This document shows positions 25,545 to 34,345 of a DNA stretch of 64,000 nt, piece by piece. This DNA is from Nitrospirota bacterium. Its GTDB lineage: Bacteria; Nitrospirota; Nitrospiria; SBBL01; JAADHI01. Under the pieces are notes generated by a model. That model saw nothing but the letters and a program-made list of their open reading frames with translations. It had not been told where the DNA came from and made no database searches. Where the stretch lies: positions 1 to 64,000 of the forward strand of contig JAJDBX010000009.1 of the NCBI GenBank assembly GCA_029261135.1. Reading direction: 5' to 3'. A program made the translations under genes and the position numbers. Position 1 is the stretch's first letter; each line of letters begins with the position of its first letter.

Positions 25545-26510
25545 ATGCGACAAGAACCTTGCCCTAAATGTGGTGTAGTCCGAGAGGAAAATTGTTTTTC
25601 TCCAGAGTGGCAATGCCCATGCTGTGGTATTGCCTATGACAAATTCAAACGCCCGACGGACAGGACAACATGCGATGATGACCCGAATCCCCCTTTAACC
25701 CCAGAGACCGTTTCACAGAGGACTCGTCCATTTTTTAGCATCTCTTTTAGAGTCCTCCGTATATATATTCTTCTGTTGATTTTAATTTGGGTGGGTGTTG
25801 ATGCTTGGCTGACAAAGCGGCGTGCAATGGATTGGACGCAATCGCTTTGGGTGGCCATTTATCCCATTAATGGAGACGGAAGTGTCGAGTCCGAATCTTA
25901 TATCCAATCTTTAAGCGTGGCAGATTTTAATTCCATATCAGAATTTATGGCGAGTGAAGCACAGCGTCTTCAGTTAAAGCTTCGGGATCCCGTGATCATG
26001 AAATTGGCCCCGGAAGTGAAAACACGCCCTCCTGAAATTCCGGCAGGGGACAATATACTTGAAATTATCTGGTGGAGTTTAAAGGTGCGCTATTGGGCAA
26101 TCAGCTCTGATACATTTGAAGGCCCCTCCCCAAATATTAGACTTTTTGTGATGTACTATGATCCGTCACACTTTAAAGTCTTGCCCCACTCTGTGGGATT
26201 AGAGAAGGGTATGTTGGGTATTGCAAATGTGTTTTCCGATGGGCGGCAGGCCGAGCAAAATAATGTGGTGATCCTGCATGAAATAATGCACACATTGGGG
26301 GCATCGGATAAATATGATCTTTCTACGGGACATCCAATTTACCCCGAGGGTTTTGCCGAACCCGACAAGATGCCTCGATTCCCTCAACAAAAAGCGGAAC
26401 TGATGGGAGGCAGAATCCCCATATCCGAGACCGTTTCGGTCGTCCCTAGGACTCTACTCAATGCCATGATTGGAGAAAAAACAGCACGGGAAATGCATTG
26501 GATCAATTGA
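25545..26510 (+). CDS. Membrane-anchored zinc-ribbon protein with metalloprotease-like HEXXH
   Basis: 321 residues. Residues 6-30 form a zinc ribbon (CPKCG..CPCCG). A single hydrophobic segment at about 72-88 (VLRIYILLLILIWVGVDAWL) anchors a C-terminal domain. Near 245 stands HEIMHTLGASDKYD, the HEXXH zinc site with an extended Asp motif of zincin proteases; preceding text NNVVILHEI is typical of a strand then active-site helix. If the zinc ribbon is cytoplasmic the protease lies in the periplasm. I do not recognise the family; substrate unknown. Confidence 0.7.
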   Translation: MRQEPCPKCGVVREENCFSPEWQCPCCGIAYDKFKRPTDRTTCDDDPNPPLTPETVSQRTRPFFSISFRVLRIYILLLILIWVGVDAWLTKRRAMDWTQSLWVAIYPINGDGSVESESYIQSLSVADFNSISEFMASEAQRLQLKLRDPVIMKLAPEVKTRPPEIPAGDNILEIIWWSLKVRYWAISSDTFEGPSPNIRLFVMYYDPSHFKVLPHSVGLEKGMLGIANVFSDGRQAEQNNVVILHEIMHTLGASDKYDLSTGHPIYPEGFAEPDKMPRFPQQKAELMGGRIPISETVSVVPRTLLNAMIGEKTAREMHWIN

Positions 26511-26514
26511 GCCT

Positions 26515-27240
26515 TTAGTCCGACAGAAAATTGTTCTTAGGGGATGAGTCAGTGGACTTCTTCTTTTTTCTAAGACCTTCAACGACAATGGTTGCCTCGC
26601 CTTTAAAGCGTTTTTCAGCGTATTTTTCAATGATTTCTGAAGCACTCCCTCGAATCACTTCTTCATGGATTTTGGTCATTTCCCGTCCAATGGCAACTTG
26701 GCGATCACCCATGATCGAAGCGATGGCTTCTAAGAGTGAAATAATGCGGTAGGGGGATTCATAAAAAATAAGGGTTCGCGGATTTTCTTTGAGCGATTCG
26801 AGTTGTTTATTGCGTTTTCCTTTTTTTCGTGGCAGGAAGCCTTCAAAAACGAATCGATCTGTAGGAAGACCGGAGACCGAGAGGGCAGCGATGGCAGCTG
26901 CGGGCCCTGGAATCGGGCATATGGTAATGCCTGCATGGCTGGCTTCTTTAATCAAGTAATATCCCGGATCGGAAAGGGTGGGTGTCCCGGCGTCTGAAAC
27001 CAGGGCGAAGGAATCACCACCCTGGAGACGGGAGATCAACACGGGGGTTTTTCCTTCTTTGTTAAAATCGTGATAGCTGGTCATCGGGGTATCGATTTGA
27101 AAATGGGCGAGTAGTTTCCCGGTATGGCGTGTATCTTCGGCCGCAATGGCAGCGACTTCTTTTAAAATGCGAATTGCACGGAGGGTAATGTCTTCTAAAT
27201 TGCCAATTGGTGTGCTGACGATATATAGGGTTCCGGGCAT
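26515..27240 (-). CDS. rsmI: 16S rRNA 2'-O-methyltransferase RsmI
   Basis: 241 residues from the ATG at 27240. Methylates the ribose of C1402 in 16S rRNA using SAM. Motifs: TLYIVSTPIGNLEDITLRAI at the start, AAEDTRHTGKLL, LVSDAGTPTLSDPGYYLI, PIPGPAAAIAALSVSGLPTDRFVFEGFLPRKKGKR and FYESPYRI. An upstream TTG at 27285 would overlap gmhA and lacks family support. The gene is the last of the run gmhA-rsmI and converges with the metalloprotease gene. Confidence 0.95.
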   Translation of the reverse strand: MPGTLYIVSTPIGNLEDITLRAIRILKEVAAIAAEDTRHTGKLLAHFQIDTPMTSYHDFNKEGKTPVLISRLQGGDSFALVSDAGTPTLSDPGYYLIKEASHAGITICPIPGPAAAIAALSVSGLPTDRFVFEGFLPRKKGKRNKQLESLKENPRTLIFYESPYRIISLLEAIASIMGDRQVAIGREMTKIHEEVIRGSASEIIEKYAEKRFKGEATIVVEGLRKKKKSTDSSPKNNFLSD

Positions 27241-27265
27241 GTGTGTTTCAGTAAATTTTGAAAGC

Positions 27266-27847
27266 TTAGGCCAATTCCTGCTCAATCAGTAGGCAGAGCA
27301 GATGACCGAGCATGATGTGTGATTCTTGAATCCGTGCCGTTGACGAAGAAGGGACTTTGAGGCAATACTGCGTTTCAGAAGCGAGCAATCCTCCTTTTTC
27401 TCCTGTCATTCCAATGGTGGTTGCGCCTATTTTCTTGGCCGTACGGACGGCTTCAAGCACATTGGGCGAGTTTCCGCTGGTGCTGATGCCGATAATCACA
27501 TCTTTTTCATGGGCGAGGGCTTCGACTTGTCTCGAAAAGATGGCATCGTAGCTGTAGTCGTTTCCAAGGGCAGTGAGTGTGGAGGTATTGGTGGTGAGTG
27601 CAATGGCGGGGAAGGCTTTTCTTTCCAATTCGAAGCGTCCCACAAGCTCGGCGGCGATATGCTGGGCATCTCCGGCACTGCCACCATTCCCAAAAAGGAT
27701 TAGTTTTCCGCCCGAAGAAATCGATGCCAAAATGATTTCTGCCGTTTCGGCAATGAGCGGAACCATTGTGGCCAAGAGCATTTCTTTCACGTGAATACTC
27801 TCTTGAATCATATTGCTCAAGAGTGTTTCTGCTTTTGCCTTATCCAT
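27266..27847 (-). CDS. gmhA: Phosphoheptose isomerase
   Basis: 193 residues from the ATG at 27847 with AGGGGAA upstream. Converts sedoheptulose-7-phosphate to D-glycero-D-manno-heptose-7-phosphate, the first step to the LPS core heptose. SIS-domain motifs FGNGGSAGDAQHIAAELVGRF, ALTTNTSTLTALGNDYSYD, ISTSGNSPNVLEAV and the C-terminal QESHIMLGHLLCLLIE are all present. Its ATG overlaps the stop of the propeller gene upstream, which suggests one transcript. Confidence 0.96.
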   Translation of the reverse strand: MDKAKAETLLSNMIQESIHVKEMLLATMVPLIAETAEIILASISSGGKLILFGNGGSAGDAQHIAAELVGRFELERKAFPAIALTTNTSTLTALGNDYSYDAIFSRQVEALAHEKDVIIGISTSGNSPNVLEAVRTAKKIGATTIGMTGEKGGLLASETQYCLKVPSSSTARIQESHIMLGHLLCLLIEQELA

Positions 27848-29001
27848 TAATTCCCCTTGTATTGGCTCACACCCCCGAAGGTGCCAAACCATTTATGTCC
27901 TTGGTGATCAATGGCGATAGAAAAGACGCTGCCGATCCCATCTTTTTTTCCCAAGTTTGAAAAGGTTTTTCCATCGAAGCGGCTGACGCCGCCATCCGTT
28001 CCAATCCATAAGATCCCCTTTGAATCAAATTTTAAAGCATGAACCATGTTCCCTGCCAAGCCCTCTTGTTTTGAATAGCTTGTCCAGGTGCTTCCGTCAA
28101 AGCGAGAAAGCCCTGCACCCAGCGTCCCCACCCAAAGGTCGTCATTGGCATCGATCACGGATGAAACAATGTAATTCGGGTTGTAGGAGAGCGGTTTGTG
28201 GTCGCCCTGGTGATGCTTGGGGGTATGGCGGAGTCCTTGTGCGACAGGGGGGATGGTCTGTTCAATTTTAGCGCCGAGTCCGTCCTTGTCGTTCCAGCTT
28301 GTCCAGATTTTTCCGTCGAATCGGGTGACCCCTGCTTCCGTTCCGAACCAAAATTGGCCTTTCCGGTCTTGTGAGAGTGTATAGACCCATTTGTCGATCA
28401 GACCGTCATCCATGGTGTAGGTTTTAAATATAGTCCCGTCAAAAACACTGACTCCCTTCCAGGTGGCCACCCATAGGGTGCCCGAAGGGTCGAAATGAAT
28501 GTCATAGACCCAGAGATCCCCCAGGCCTTGCCCCATCGGATAGGTTTGCCAGTCATTGCCATAAGAGATTGTTTTGCCTGCGCCATAAGGGGTGTAGGTG
28601 GTCCACTTGTTTTGATGGAGTCGACTCAAACCCCCGCCAATGGTTCCGACCCAAATATCCCCATTAGGCGCAGCTTCGATGGTATGGACAATATTGGAAA
28701 GCAGGCCGTCTTTTACGGTGTAAACCTCCTGGCTTCCTTTAGAGAGGTCATAGGCCAGGAGTCCATTCGAAGTCCCCACCCAAAGCGTATTCCCTTGAAT
28801 GCTTAAGGCTCTCACAATAGAGAACAGAGAGAAATGTTCCCAAAGGAGAGATGACGCAGTCGCTTGTTCCCTTGGGAGTTTTGAATGTTCTGAAGGCGCC
28901 GCGTGAAGAAGTGCCGGGTTGAATAGGATCAAAATGAAGAGTAATAAAATGAATGAGTGGAGGGTATGTATTTTACAAAAGTGTTTCATCGGACATCTCA
29001 T
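27847..29001 (-). CDS. Secreted beta-propeller protein (two-component-regulator propeller repeats)
   Basis: 384 residues from the ATG at 29001, which overlaps the previous stop as ATGA. A signal peptide (about 5-33, FILLLFILILFNPALLHAA) is followed by at least six repeats containing DxWVGT, LWVATWKGVSVFDG, FWFGTEAGVTRFDG, LWVGTLGAGLSRFDG and similar, the Reg_prop pattern. Such propellers are usually the sensor part of hybrid histidine kinases; here there is no kinase, only the propeller, so it is a free periplasmic or surface protein. Transcribed between a YD-like repeat protein and gmhA. Confidence 0.8.
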   Translation of the reverse strand: MRCPMKHFCKIHTLHSFILLLFILILFNPALLHAAPSEHSKLPREQATASSLLWEHFSLFSIVRALSIQGNTLWVGTSNGLLAYDLSKGSQEVYTVKDGLLSNIVHTIEAAPNGDIWVGTIGGGLSRLHQNKWTTYTPYGAGKTISYGNDWQTYPMGQGLGDLWVYDIHFDPSGTLWVATWKGVSVFDGTIFKTYTMDDGLIDKWVYTLSQDRKGQFWFGTEAGVTRFDGKIWTSWNDKDGLGAKIEQTIPPVAQGLRHTPKHHQGDHKPLSYNPNYIVSSVIDANDDLWVGTLGAGLSRFDGSTWTSYSKQEGLAGNMVHALKFDSKGILWIGTDGGVSRFDGKTFSNLGKKDGIGSVFSIAIDHQGHKWFGTFGGVSQYKGN

Positions 29002-29822
29002 TTCTGATGGTAAGTGATCTTTCGGTGGGTGACCTCTGTTCGGACGAGCGGTTTTTCCCCTGGTTCTTTCAGCGATTCTAGTGCTGTTTGAGAAATCCAA
29101 TTCCCGACTTTATCATATTTGTATTCAAACTGTTTTAATGATGAAATTTCCCCCATGTCATCAAAGCGGATTTCTTTTTTTAGGACGCCCTTTCGGTTAT
29201 AGGAAAAAACCAAACGGGAATTCAGTGATTTGAGTACTTGGTCAGGGCGTATTCCAGATCGAATCAGGAAATGAGATTCTTCAACCTTTCGTCCTTTGTC
29301 ATCATACTTATAAATCCATTTAAAATGATTTTTGCTGTGGGGCGGAAAGCGGTTTTCTTCAACAAGGTTTCCTGAAATATCATAGTGATAGGTTGCTTTA
29401 GAAAAGAACGTCCCGTCAGGCTGAAAACGATTTTCTACCATTTTACTTAAAGTGTCATTCTTTGTGTAAGTCCATTTAAAAGCAACATTTCCCTTGGCAT
29501 CGTATTCGATCCCTTCGGTGAGGATCCCTTTTGCATCATGAGTAAACACCGAAGTGAAATCGAGGGCTTTATTGGTGTAGATTTGAACTTCTTCAATTTG
29601 ATGGCCTCGTGGATCATAAGTGCTTGATAGCCAAGGCATGGGGGGCTCTTCAATCCAGTTCCCATCTTTCTGCACCATTTTTGAAATTTCGACATAAACA
29701 TTGTTGACCGGGCCGAGAAGTTGTTCTCGATCTTTATCTGTTTTGTCCGTTACCGCAGAAAAAGATGTGCTGTAAATTGCTAAGCAAAAAAGTAAAAAAA
29801 ATAAATGTGGAAGGGTTTTCAT
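28998..29822 (-). CDS. Secreted protein with YD/RHS-like repeats
   Basis: 274 residues from the ATG at 29822. Signal peptide at about 3-22 (LPHLFFLLFCLAIYSTSFSA). The rest consists of short beta repeats such as TYDPRGHQIEEVQIY, EYDAKGNVAFKWTY, HYDISGNLVEENRF, KYDDKGRKVEESHF and KYDKVGNWISQT, the tyrosine-aspartate pattern also found in RHS wraps but here only about eight copies. Probably an extracytoplasmic structural or binding protein. Its stop overlaps the propeller start, so the two are likely a functional pair; no known system comes to mind. Confidence 0.7.
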   Translation of the reverse strand: MKTLPHLFFLLFCLAIYSTSFSAVTDKTDKDREQLLGPVNNVYVEISKMVQKDGNWIEEPPMPWLSSTYDPRGHQIEEVQIYTNKALDFTSVFTHDAKGILTEGIEYDAKGNVAFKWTYTKNDTLSKMVENRFQPDGTFFSKATYHYDISGNLVEENRFPPHSKNHFKWIYKYDDKGRKVEESHFLIRSGIRPDQVLKSLNSRLVFSYNRKGVLKKEIRFDDMGEISSLKQFEYKYDKVGNWISQTALESLKEPGEKPLVRTEVTHRKITYHQK

Positions 29823-29850
29823 GAGTATCTGAGTTAATTCATAAAATACG

Positions 29851-29888
29851 AAATCGCCCCGCAGGGATAAACAACTGCGGGGCGATTT
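29851..29888. terminator. Strong bidirectional hairpin terminator
   Basis: AAATCGCCCCGCAG (29851-29864) and CTGCGGGGCGATTT (29875-29888) form a perfect 14-bp GC-rich stem with flanking A/T runs and a 10-base loop. It separates the cytochrome genes from the YD-repeat/propeller/gmhA run on the minus strand. Confidence 0.85.
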
Positions 29889-29917
29889 CATTAATGCCGA
29901 TTAGGTGTTACGGTGTT

Positions 29918-30613
29918 TTATTTAGCGGAGGACATTTGCTCCTTAGGCTTGACATGGCAACGGGTACAATTGGCAATGGGGAAAGCAATGCGTCCGTGAC
30001 AACGACCGCAGAATTCACCATTCACAATCTTAACCATTGAGATGGGGTTGCCCCCCTTTTTCATCATGAAAATTCCTGGGTGGCAATTTGTACAATCCAG
30101 CCAAAAGGTATGCGGCTCATGGGGAAAAATGACATTAGGCATTGAACCCATAGCCGGAATCTCGACATCAAATTTAAGCGGTGGACTTAGCTTTTTATCC
30201 AGGTCAAGCGATTCATGGGGTTTGACGAACCCTTCTTTATAGGCTTTGACCCAATCCTCAACACCCGTCGCTTCTTTTGGGATATTTCTCATCACAAGAT
30301 CGGGATTTGAATTTTGTTTGTTATAAGGTGGCCCAGGGGTCGGAAGATTGTGTGGGTCTTCAAAAGAGCGAAGCCCGGTTTCCGGCCTCGGCGCAACCAG
30401 AGATTGTTTTGAATTTCCCGATGCGAGTTCTTTTTCCTCAACTTGCATCGGGGCTTCTGCTTGTGCAACCACGACAGGTTTTGCTTTTTCCGTCGCAGGT
30501 GTTACGGTCTCACTTTTTGCTTGGCGAACACAGGCGTAGATTGAAATAAGTGAAAATACTACTAGTAACGTTCTCGTAAATACTGATCTTTTTCGTCCTT
30601 TTGCCCCGGCCAT
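29918..30613 (-). CDS. Triheme c7-type cytochrome, probable lipoprotein
   Basis: 231 residues. After a short basic N-terminus comes a hydrophobic stretch ending ISIYAC, which could be a lipobox with the lipid-bearing Cys near residue 28. A long Pro/Glu-rich linker (about 35-140) leads to a C-terminal triheme domain: CTNCH, CGRCH and CTRCH, with an extra His in FPHEPHTF as likely axial ligand. This is the c7/triheme layout seen in Geobacter-type periplasmic electron carriers. The linker could let the heme domain reach across the periplasm. Downstream of the second triheme gene on the same strand; a strong terminator follows. Confidence 0.85.
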   Translation of the reverse strand: MAGAKGRKRSVFTRTLLVVFSLISIYACVRQAKSETVTPATEKAKPVVVAQAEAPMQVEEKELASGNSKQSLVAPRPETGLRSFEDPHNLPTPGPPYNKQNSNPDLVMRNIPKEATGVEDWVKAYKEGFVKPHESLDLDKKLSPPLKFDVEIPAMGSMPNVIFPHEPHTFWLDCTNCHPGIFMMKKGGNPISMVKIVNGEFCGRCHGRIAFPIANCTRCHVKPKEQMSSAK

Positions 30614-30664
30614 AAAAACCCCTCCAAATATTGATCAATCACACTTGTTTATTTTAGCGATCAC

Positions 30665-31036
30665 CTATTGCGGGAACCCTTCTAAGACCCCAGTTTTCAT
30701 CCCCGGTGTTCCAGAGTGACAGCGAGCACATTCGATGGGTTTCCATGAGATTGTTCCGTTGTGACATTTTCCACAGAACTGACCGTCAATAATAATCTTT
30801 TTCATGTCAATGTCATTTGCGCCTGATCGCATTTCAAAAATGGCCGGATGACAGACTTTGCACTTAAATTCTGCCCTGTGATACCAGTGAGGGAAGACGA
30901 CGGGTGGCATCCCTCTTTTTTCAGCCTTGCTGTTTAGAATCATGTCGCCATAATATCCTGATGCGCGATCCTCTACGAACACGAACGAGAGCAGAATGGA
31001 CATTCCCAACAGTATGCCTAAGCGCGCCTTTTTCAT
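30665..31036 (-). CDS. Periplasmic triheme c7-type cytochrome
   Basis: 123 residues with a signal peptide (about 5-26) and one triheme domain: CKVCH, CGKCH and CARCH, preceded by VFPHWYHRAEFK, which supplies axial His. The pattern (FPHxxHxxxF, CxxCHPxxFxM, MxxIxxGxFCGxCH, CxRCH) is the c7-type triheme repeat. Small size suggests a mobile electron shuttle. AGGGAGG precedes the ATG. It begins a minus-strand pair diverging from the multiheme operon at 31302. Confidence 0.9.
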   Translation of the reverse strand: MKKARLGILLGMSILLSFVFVEDRASGYYGDMILNSKAEKRGMPPVVFPHWYHRAEFKCKVCHPAIFEMRSGANDIDMKKIIIDGQFCGKCHNGTISWKPIECARCHSGTPGMKTGVLEGFPQ

Positions 31037-31158
31037 TATCCCTCCCTGTAAAAATATAAAAAGTTGAGGATTAGTACCATACCGATTTTATTTTTGTCAA
31101 TAGGTTTCTTAGCGGTTTCCCCTTTGGGAAGACGAACGCAATTGGTATTCCTTTTTTC

Positions 31159-31186
31159 TTGACAAATTTGAAAATAAATTTATAGT
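31159..31186 (+). promoter_or_regulatory. Sigma-70 promoter of the multiheme cytochrome operon
   Basis: TTGACA (31159-31164), a 16-base spacer, and TATAGT (31181-31186). It lies about 115 bases upstream of the pentaheme gene, in the divergent gap between the triheme and pentaheme genes. On the minus strand a second TTGACA (near 31103-31098) points to the triheme genes, but its -10 box is weak. Confidence 0.7.
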
Positions 31187-31301
31187 AAGCTCTGGTTATT
31201 TTGGGGTTTTTTGGTCTGTATTTAGGGATGACGACTCCCTAATATGCCCTATATCTGCCATTTACCTTCGTCTAATTTAGGAGTTTTCTGTCGAGGTGAA
31301 G

Positions 31302-32102
31302 ATGAAAGGGATCAAGGTTGCTGCCTTATTTTCTATCGCAGCCCTTCTTCTGCTGTTCTCTGCTTCAGCGAAAGGGGGATCCATTGTGCGGTCTCGGCAT
31401 GACTTGTCTTCTTTGAATTGGCGAGGATATCAAAACGAGACAGGACCGATGCAGGGGGGGACATTCAGCGACTACCGTGAGGCATGTGTTTATTGCCATA
31501 CGCCCCACAACAGCAGTAGTTATGCCCCACTTTGGAATCGCCAGTTGCCGGAGGAACGTCAGTACCGGATGTATTCCAGTCCTAACTTTGACTCAACGCC
31601 CCCAAAAGCACCCGATGGGATCTCATTGGCCTGTCTCTCCTGTCACGATGGTTCGGTCGCTGTGGATTCTGTTTTAAATCCACCCAAATTTCACAACATT
31701 GTTGAAGTCGGTGTGAAGCATCGCATGACATTAGAGGGGGAGCCGGGCACGGATGCCTGTTCTAAATGTCACAACCGATCCGAAGGGGCCTATGGCGGCG
31801 TTTCCGGAGCACATGATGCCACAATTCGCTATTTCACAAAGGACCTTCGGGACGACCATGCATTTTCTATGGTCTTCCCTTCTATCGATCTTGATCCTCA
31901 GTTTAATCAACCCACCATTTTAAAAACCGATGGGGGCCGGATGTTCCCAAATGGGGTGCAGACCTTTGAGGGAGATAAAGTCCAGTGCGCCTCTTGTCAC
32001 GATATCCATAGTCCGGATGAAAAAAACTTAGAGGGTCGAGACCCATTTTTAAGAACGTCTAATCGGGGGAGCGCACTTTGTTTGACCTGCCATCAAAAAT
32101 AG
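31302..32102 (+). CDS. Pentaheme c-type cytochrome (paired CXXCH family)
   Basis: 266 residues from the ATG at 31302 (GAGGTG just before). Signal peptide about 1-23. Five heme sites: CVYCHTPHN, CLSCHDG, CSKCH, CASCHDIHS, CLTCHQK. It shares a domain with the 4- and 12-heme proteins downstream: an SxRHDLSS start, CHTPH, PLWNR..Y, CLSCHDGSVA, and LRDDHAFSM. Exported, probably periplasmic or outer-membrane-facing electron carrier. First gene of the plus-strand unit. Confidence 0.9.
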   Translation: MKGIKVAALFSIAALLLLFSASAKGGSIVRSRHDLSSLNWRGYQNETGPMQGGTFSDYREACVYCHTPHNSSSYAPLWNRQLPEERQYRMYSSPNFDSTPPKAPDGISLACLSCHDGSVAVDSVLNPPKFHNIVEVGVKHRMTLEGEPGTDACSKCHNRSEGAYGGVSGAHDATIRYFTKDLRDDHAFSMVFPSIDLDPQFNQPTILKTDGGRMFPNGVQTFEGDKVQCASCHDIHSPDEKNLEGRDPFLRTSNRGSALCLTCHQK

Positions 32103-32115
32103 TAGGAGCCATTTT

Positions 32116-33213
32116 TTGACGAATCGTTTACATGTTTTTAGTGTTGCTTTCCTGATGCTTGTTTTGGGTGGATGTGGGGGTAAAGCCGCACTTCCAGATC
32201 CAAATATTACATGGCCCGCCGCACCGGAACCGCCCCGAATCAAATTTGTCAAAACGATTTCTTCTTCTGAAGATGTTGAAGAAAAAAAATGGATCGATCA
32301 TCTGAAGGCTTTTCTTTTTGGACGTTCGTCTTCTGCTTCATTGGTGAAGCCCTATGCGGTATTCGCAACCCCGAGCGGACGAATCTATGTCGCGGATTCC
32401 GGTTGGAGAAAAGTGCTTGTCTTTGATGAAGCACGCAAACAATTTTCTATGATCGGGGTGGATGGACCTGGCGCCCTTTCTGGCCCACTTGGTGTGGCAG
32501 TTGATAAAGACGGACGTGTTTACGTGACGGACACGGTGCATCGAAAAGCTTTTGTGTATGATTCCGAAGGGAAATTTCTTTTTAATTTTGGTGATGAGAA
32601 TCAAATGGAACGCCCTGTCGGAATTGCACTGAACAATGTCCTTCAACGTGCTTACGTGACGGATACACGGAAACATCAAGTCCTCGTCTACGATTTTAAG
32701 GGAGCATTTCTTTTCAAATTCGGGGGAAGAGGGACGGAAGACGGTAAATTGAATTTTCCGGCCAATCTTTTTGTGGATTCCGAAGGGAAAATATACATTA
32801 CCGATATGAACTTCAGGGTTCAGATTTTTGATCCGGATGGGAAGTTCCTTTCTAAATTTGGCAGTATTGGAACGGGTTTTGGCCAGTTCTCTCTCCCCAA
32901 GGGGGTGGGCGTGGATTCCAAGGGACATATTTATGTTGTCGATTCCCGCTTCAATAATGTTCAAATTTTCGACCAAAGTGGACGCTTGCTTCTTTTCTTC
33001 GGAGAATTTGGTGCGAGTGAAGGACAATTTTGGTTGCCGGCAGGACTGACGGTGGATCAAAATAACCGGATTTATGTCGCCGATCAATACAACCATCGCA
33101 TTGATGTGTTTCAATATCTTGATCCACCGGTATCTCAGATAAAAGACCCGGCAAAAGAAGGTTCCGGGTCTTTTGAATTTTTTGAAAATGGAGCGGCAGA
33201 GTCGACACAATGA
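32116..33213 (+). CDS. NHL-repeat lipoprotein 1
   Basis: 365 residues, TTG start with TAGGAG upstream. Lipoprotein signal with lipobox VLGGC near residue 20. A proline-rich segment (PAAPEPPRIKFVKTI) precedes six NHL-type blades of about 48 residues, each with patterns like GVAVDKDGRVYVTDT..KAFVYDSEGKFLFNFG and GVGVDSKGHIYVVDS..NVQIFDQSGRLL. NHL propellers beside multiheme cytochromes occur in several extracellular electron transfer loci and probably act as scaffolds. A near-copy lies at 36868. Confidence 0.88.
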   Translation: MTNRLHVFSVAFLMLVLGGCGGKAALPDPNITWPAAPEPPRIKFVKTISSSEDVEEKKWIDHLKAFLFGRSSSASLVKPYAVFATPSGRIYVADSGWRKVLVFDEARKQFSMIGVDGPGALSGPLGVAVDKDGRVYVTDTVHRKAFVYDSEGKFLFNFGDENQMERPVGIALNNVLQRAYVTDTRKHQVLVYDFKGAFLFKFGGRGTEDGKLNFPANLFVDSEGKIYITDMNFRVQIFDPDGKFLSKFGSIGTGFGQFSLPKGVGVDSKGHIYVVDSRFNNVQIFDQSGRLLLFFGEFGASEGQFWLPAGLTVDQNNRIYVADQYNHRIDVFQYLDPPVSQIKDPAKEGSGSFEFFENGAAESTQ

Positions 33214-33244
33214 AGATCTCTGTGGTCAAGCCGTGAAAGGATTC

Positions 33245-34345
33245 ATGATTAAAATCGTCCTTTTTTTGCTTGCGGTGATAAGCGCTGGAGATCACTTTTT
33301 TCCAAAAGAGACTTTCGGCTTAGAGGATGTTCGGCATACCAAGCACAACCTTGCCGTCAACCCGGATATTCTTGCGGGAGAAGGCAATGATTTTGTTCCC
33401 GGTGGATTAACCTCGCTCCGCGGGCCTCGAAACCCTGAGGTACGCGGGATTGAAGGGGATATCCGTCTCAACGAAGAGGTTTGCATCTTTTGTCATACCC
33501 CCCACGGAGGCCGAAGCAACGTGGGCGGGGTTCAAGGGATTGCCCCGCTTTGGAACCGTAGAATTTCAAGCCCCATGTCTTATACCCCGTACAACAGCCC
33601 TCATTTTGACGCACAAGACCTGATGGGTGTTCCGGGTCGGCCCAAAGGTGTTTCACTGGCTTGCCTTTCCTGTCACGATGGGGCCGTGGCTTTTGATGCC
33701 TTGATTAATAGTTCAGGATCTGGTGGGTTTTTTCCGAAAAATAAATTTTTTCAAGGGCCTGGCGGAAGCATTGGCATGGGTTTTTCCGGCCCGGCAGTGG
33801 ATGCAGCCAACAGTTTTCGGGAAGGTCGCCGGGCAAGTCCCGTCACCAGTGCGGATAAGGGATATGTTTTTTTTGATCAATTCGGTTCTGGACCGAATGC
33901 ATCTTTCGGGGCAGAACCTTTTCCGAATCTGGGCCTTGATCTGCGCGATGATCATCCCATTAGTATGGAAATTCCGAGGACAGATCCCCAGTTTAAAGAG
34001 ATTCTGACCAACATTACGACAAAAGGAGGAAGAGTTCCAGGGAGTGGCGGTGTGATGTGGATTGATCGAGATCCCAGTGGTGCAAATCTCCCCTTGGATA
34101 AACGAGACCGCATTCGTGCCTATCCTTCAGATCCGAGTCGGCCTGATGCGCCATATATCGAATGCGCCTCGTGTCACAATCCGCATGAGGCCAGTCGTCC
34201 CGGGGGGCAGCCTGCCCTTTCAGAGTCGGTGAATGCCCAAACAGTGAACAATTCGCTTTTTCTTCGATTGGCATCGCGTCCTCGACCTGATTCTCAAGAC
34301 CGAAATGCAAAAAGCTTGATCTGCCTCAGTTGCCATAAAAAATGA
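33245..34345 (+). CDS. Tetraheme c-type cytochrome (paired CXXCH family)
   Basis: 366 residues from the ATG at 33245. Signal peptide about 1-25. Four heme sites: CIFCHTPHG, CLSCHDG, CASCHNPHE, CLSCHKK. Domain order mirrors the pentaheme protein: VRHTKHNLAVNP, CHTPHGG, PLWNRRIS..YNSPHFD, CLSCHDGAVA, LRDDHPISME, and a terminal CXXCHKK. The second spacer is longer and Gly/Ser-rich (about 165-250). Its stop overlaps the SurA-like gene by 4 bases (ATGA), indicating coupled translation. Confidence 0.9.
   Translation: MIKIVLFLLAVISAGDHFFPKETFGLEDVRHTKHNLAVNPDILAGEGNDFVPGGLTSLRGPRNPEVRGIEGDIRLNEEVCIFCHTPHGGRSNVGGVQGIAPLWNRRISSPMSYTPYNSPHFDAQDLMGVPGRPKGVSLACLSCHDGAVAFDALINSSGSGGFFPKNKFFQGPGGSIGMGFSGPAVDAANSFREGRRASPVTSADKGYVFFDQFGSGPNASFGAEPFPNLGLDLRDDHPISMEIPRTDPQFKEILTNITTKGGRVPGSGGVMWIDRDPSGANLPLDKRDRIRAYPSDPSRPDAPYIECASCHNPHEASRPGGQPALSESVNAQTVNNSLFLRLASRPRPDSQDRNAKSLICLSCHKK

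Noticed and set aside
32338-33210. 290-residue minus-strand frame opposite the first NHL gene
   Set aside because: Repeat-derived shadow of the NHL blades; the plus-strand protein has a lipobox and clear repeats.
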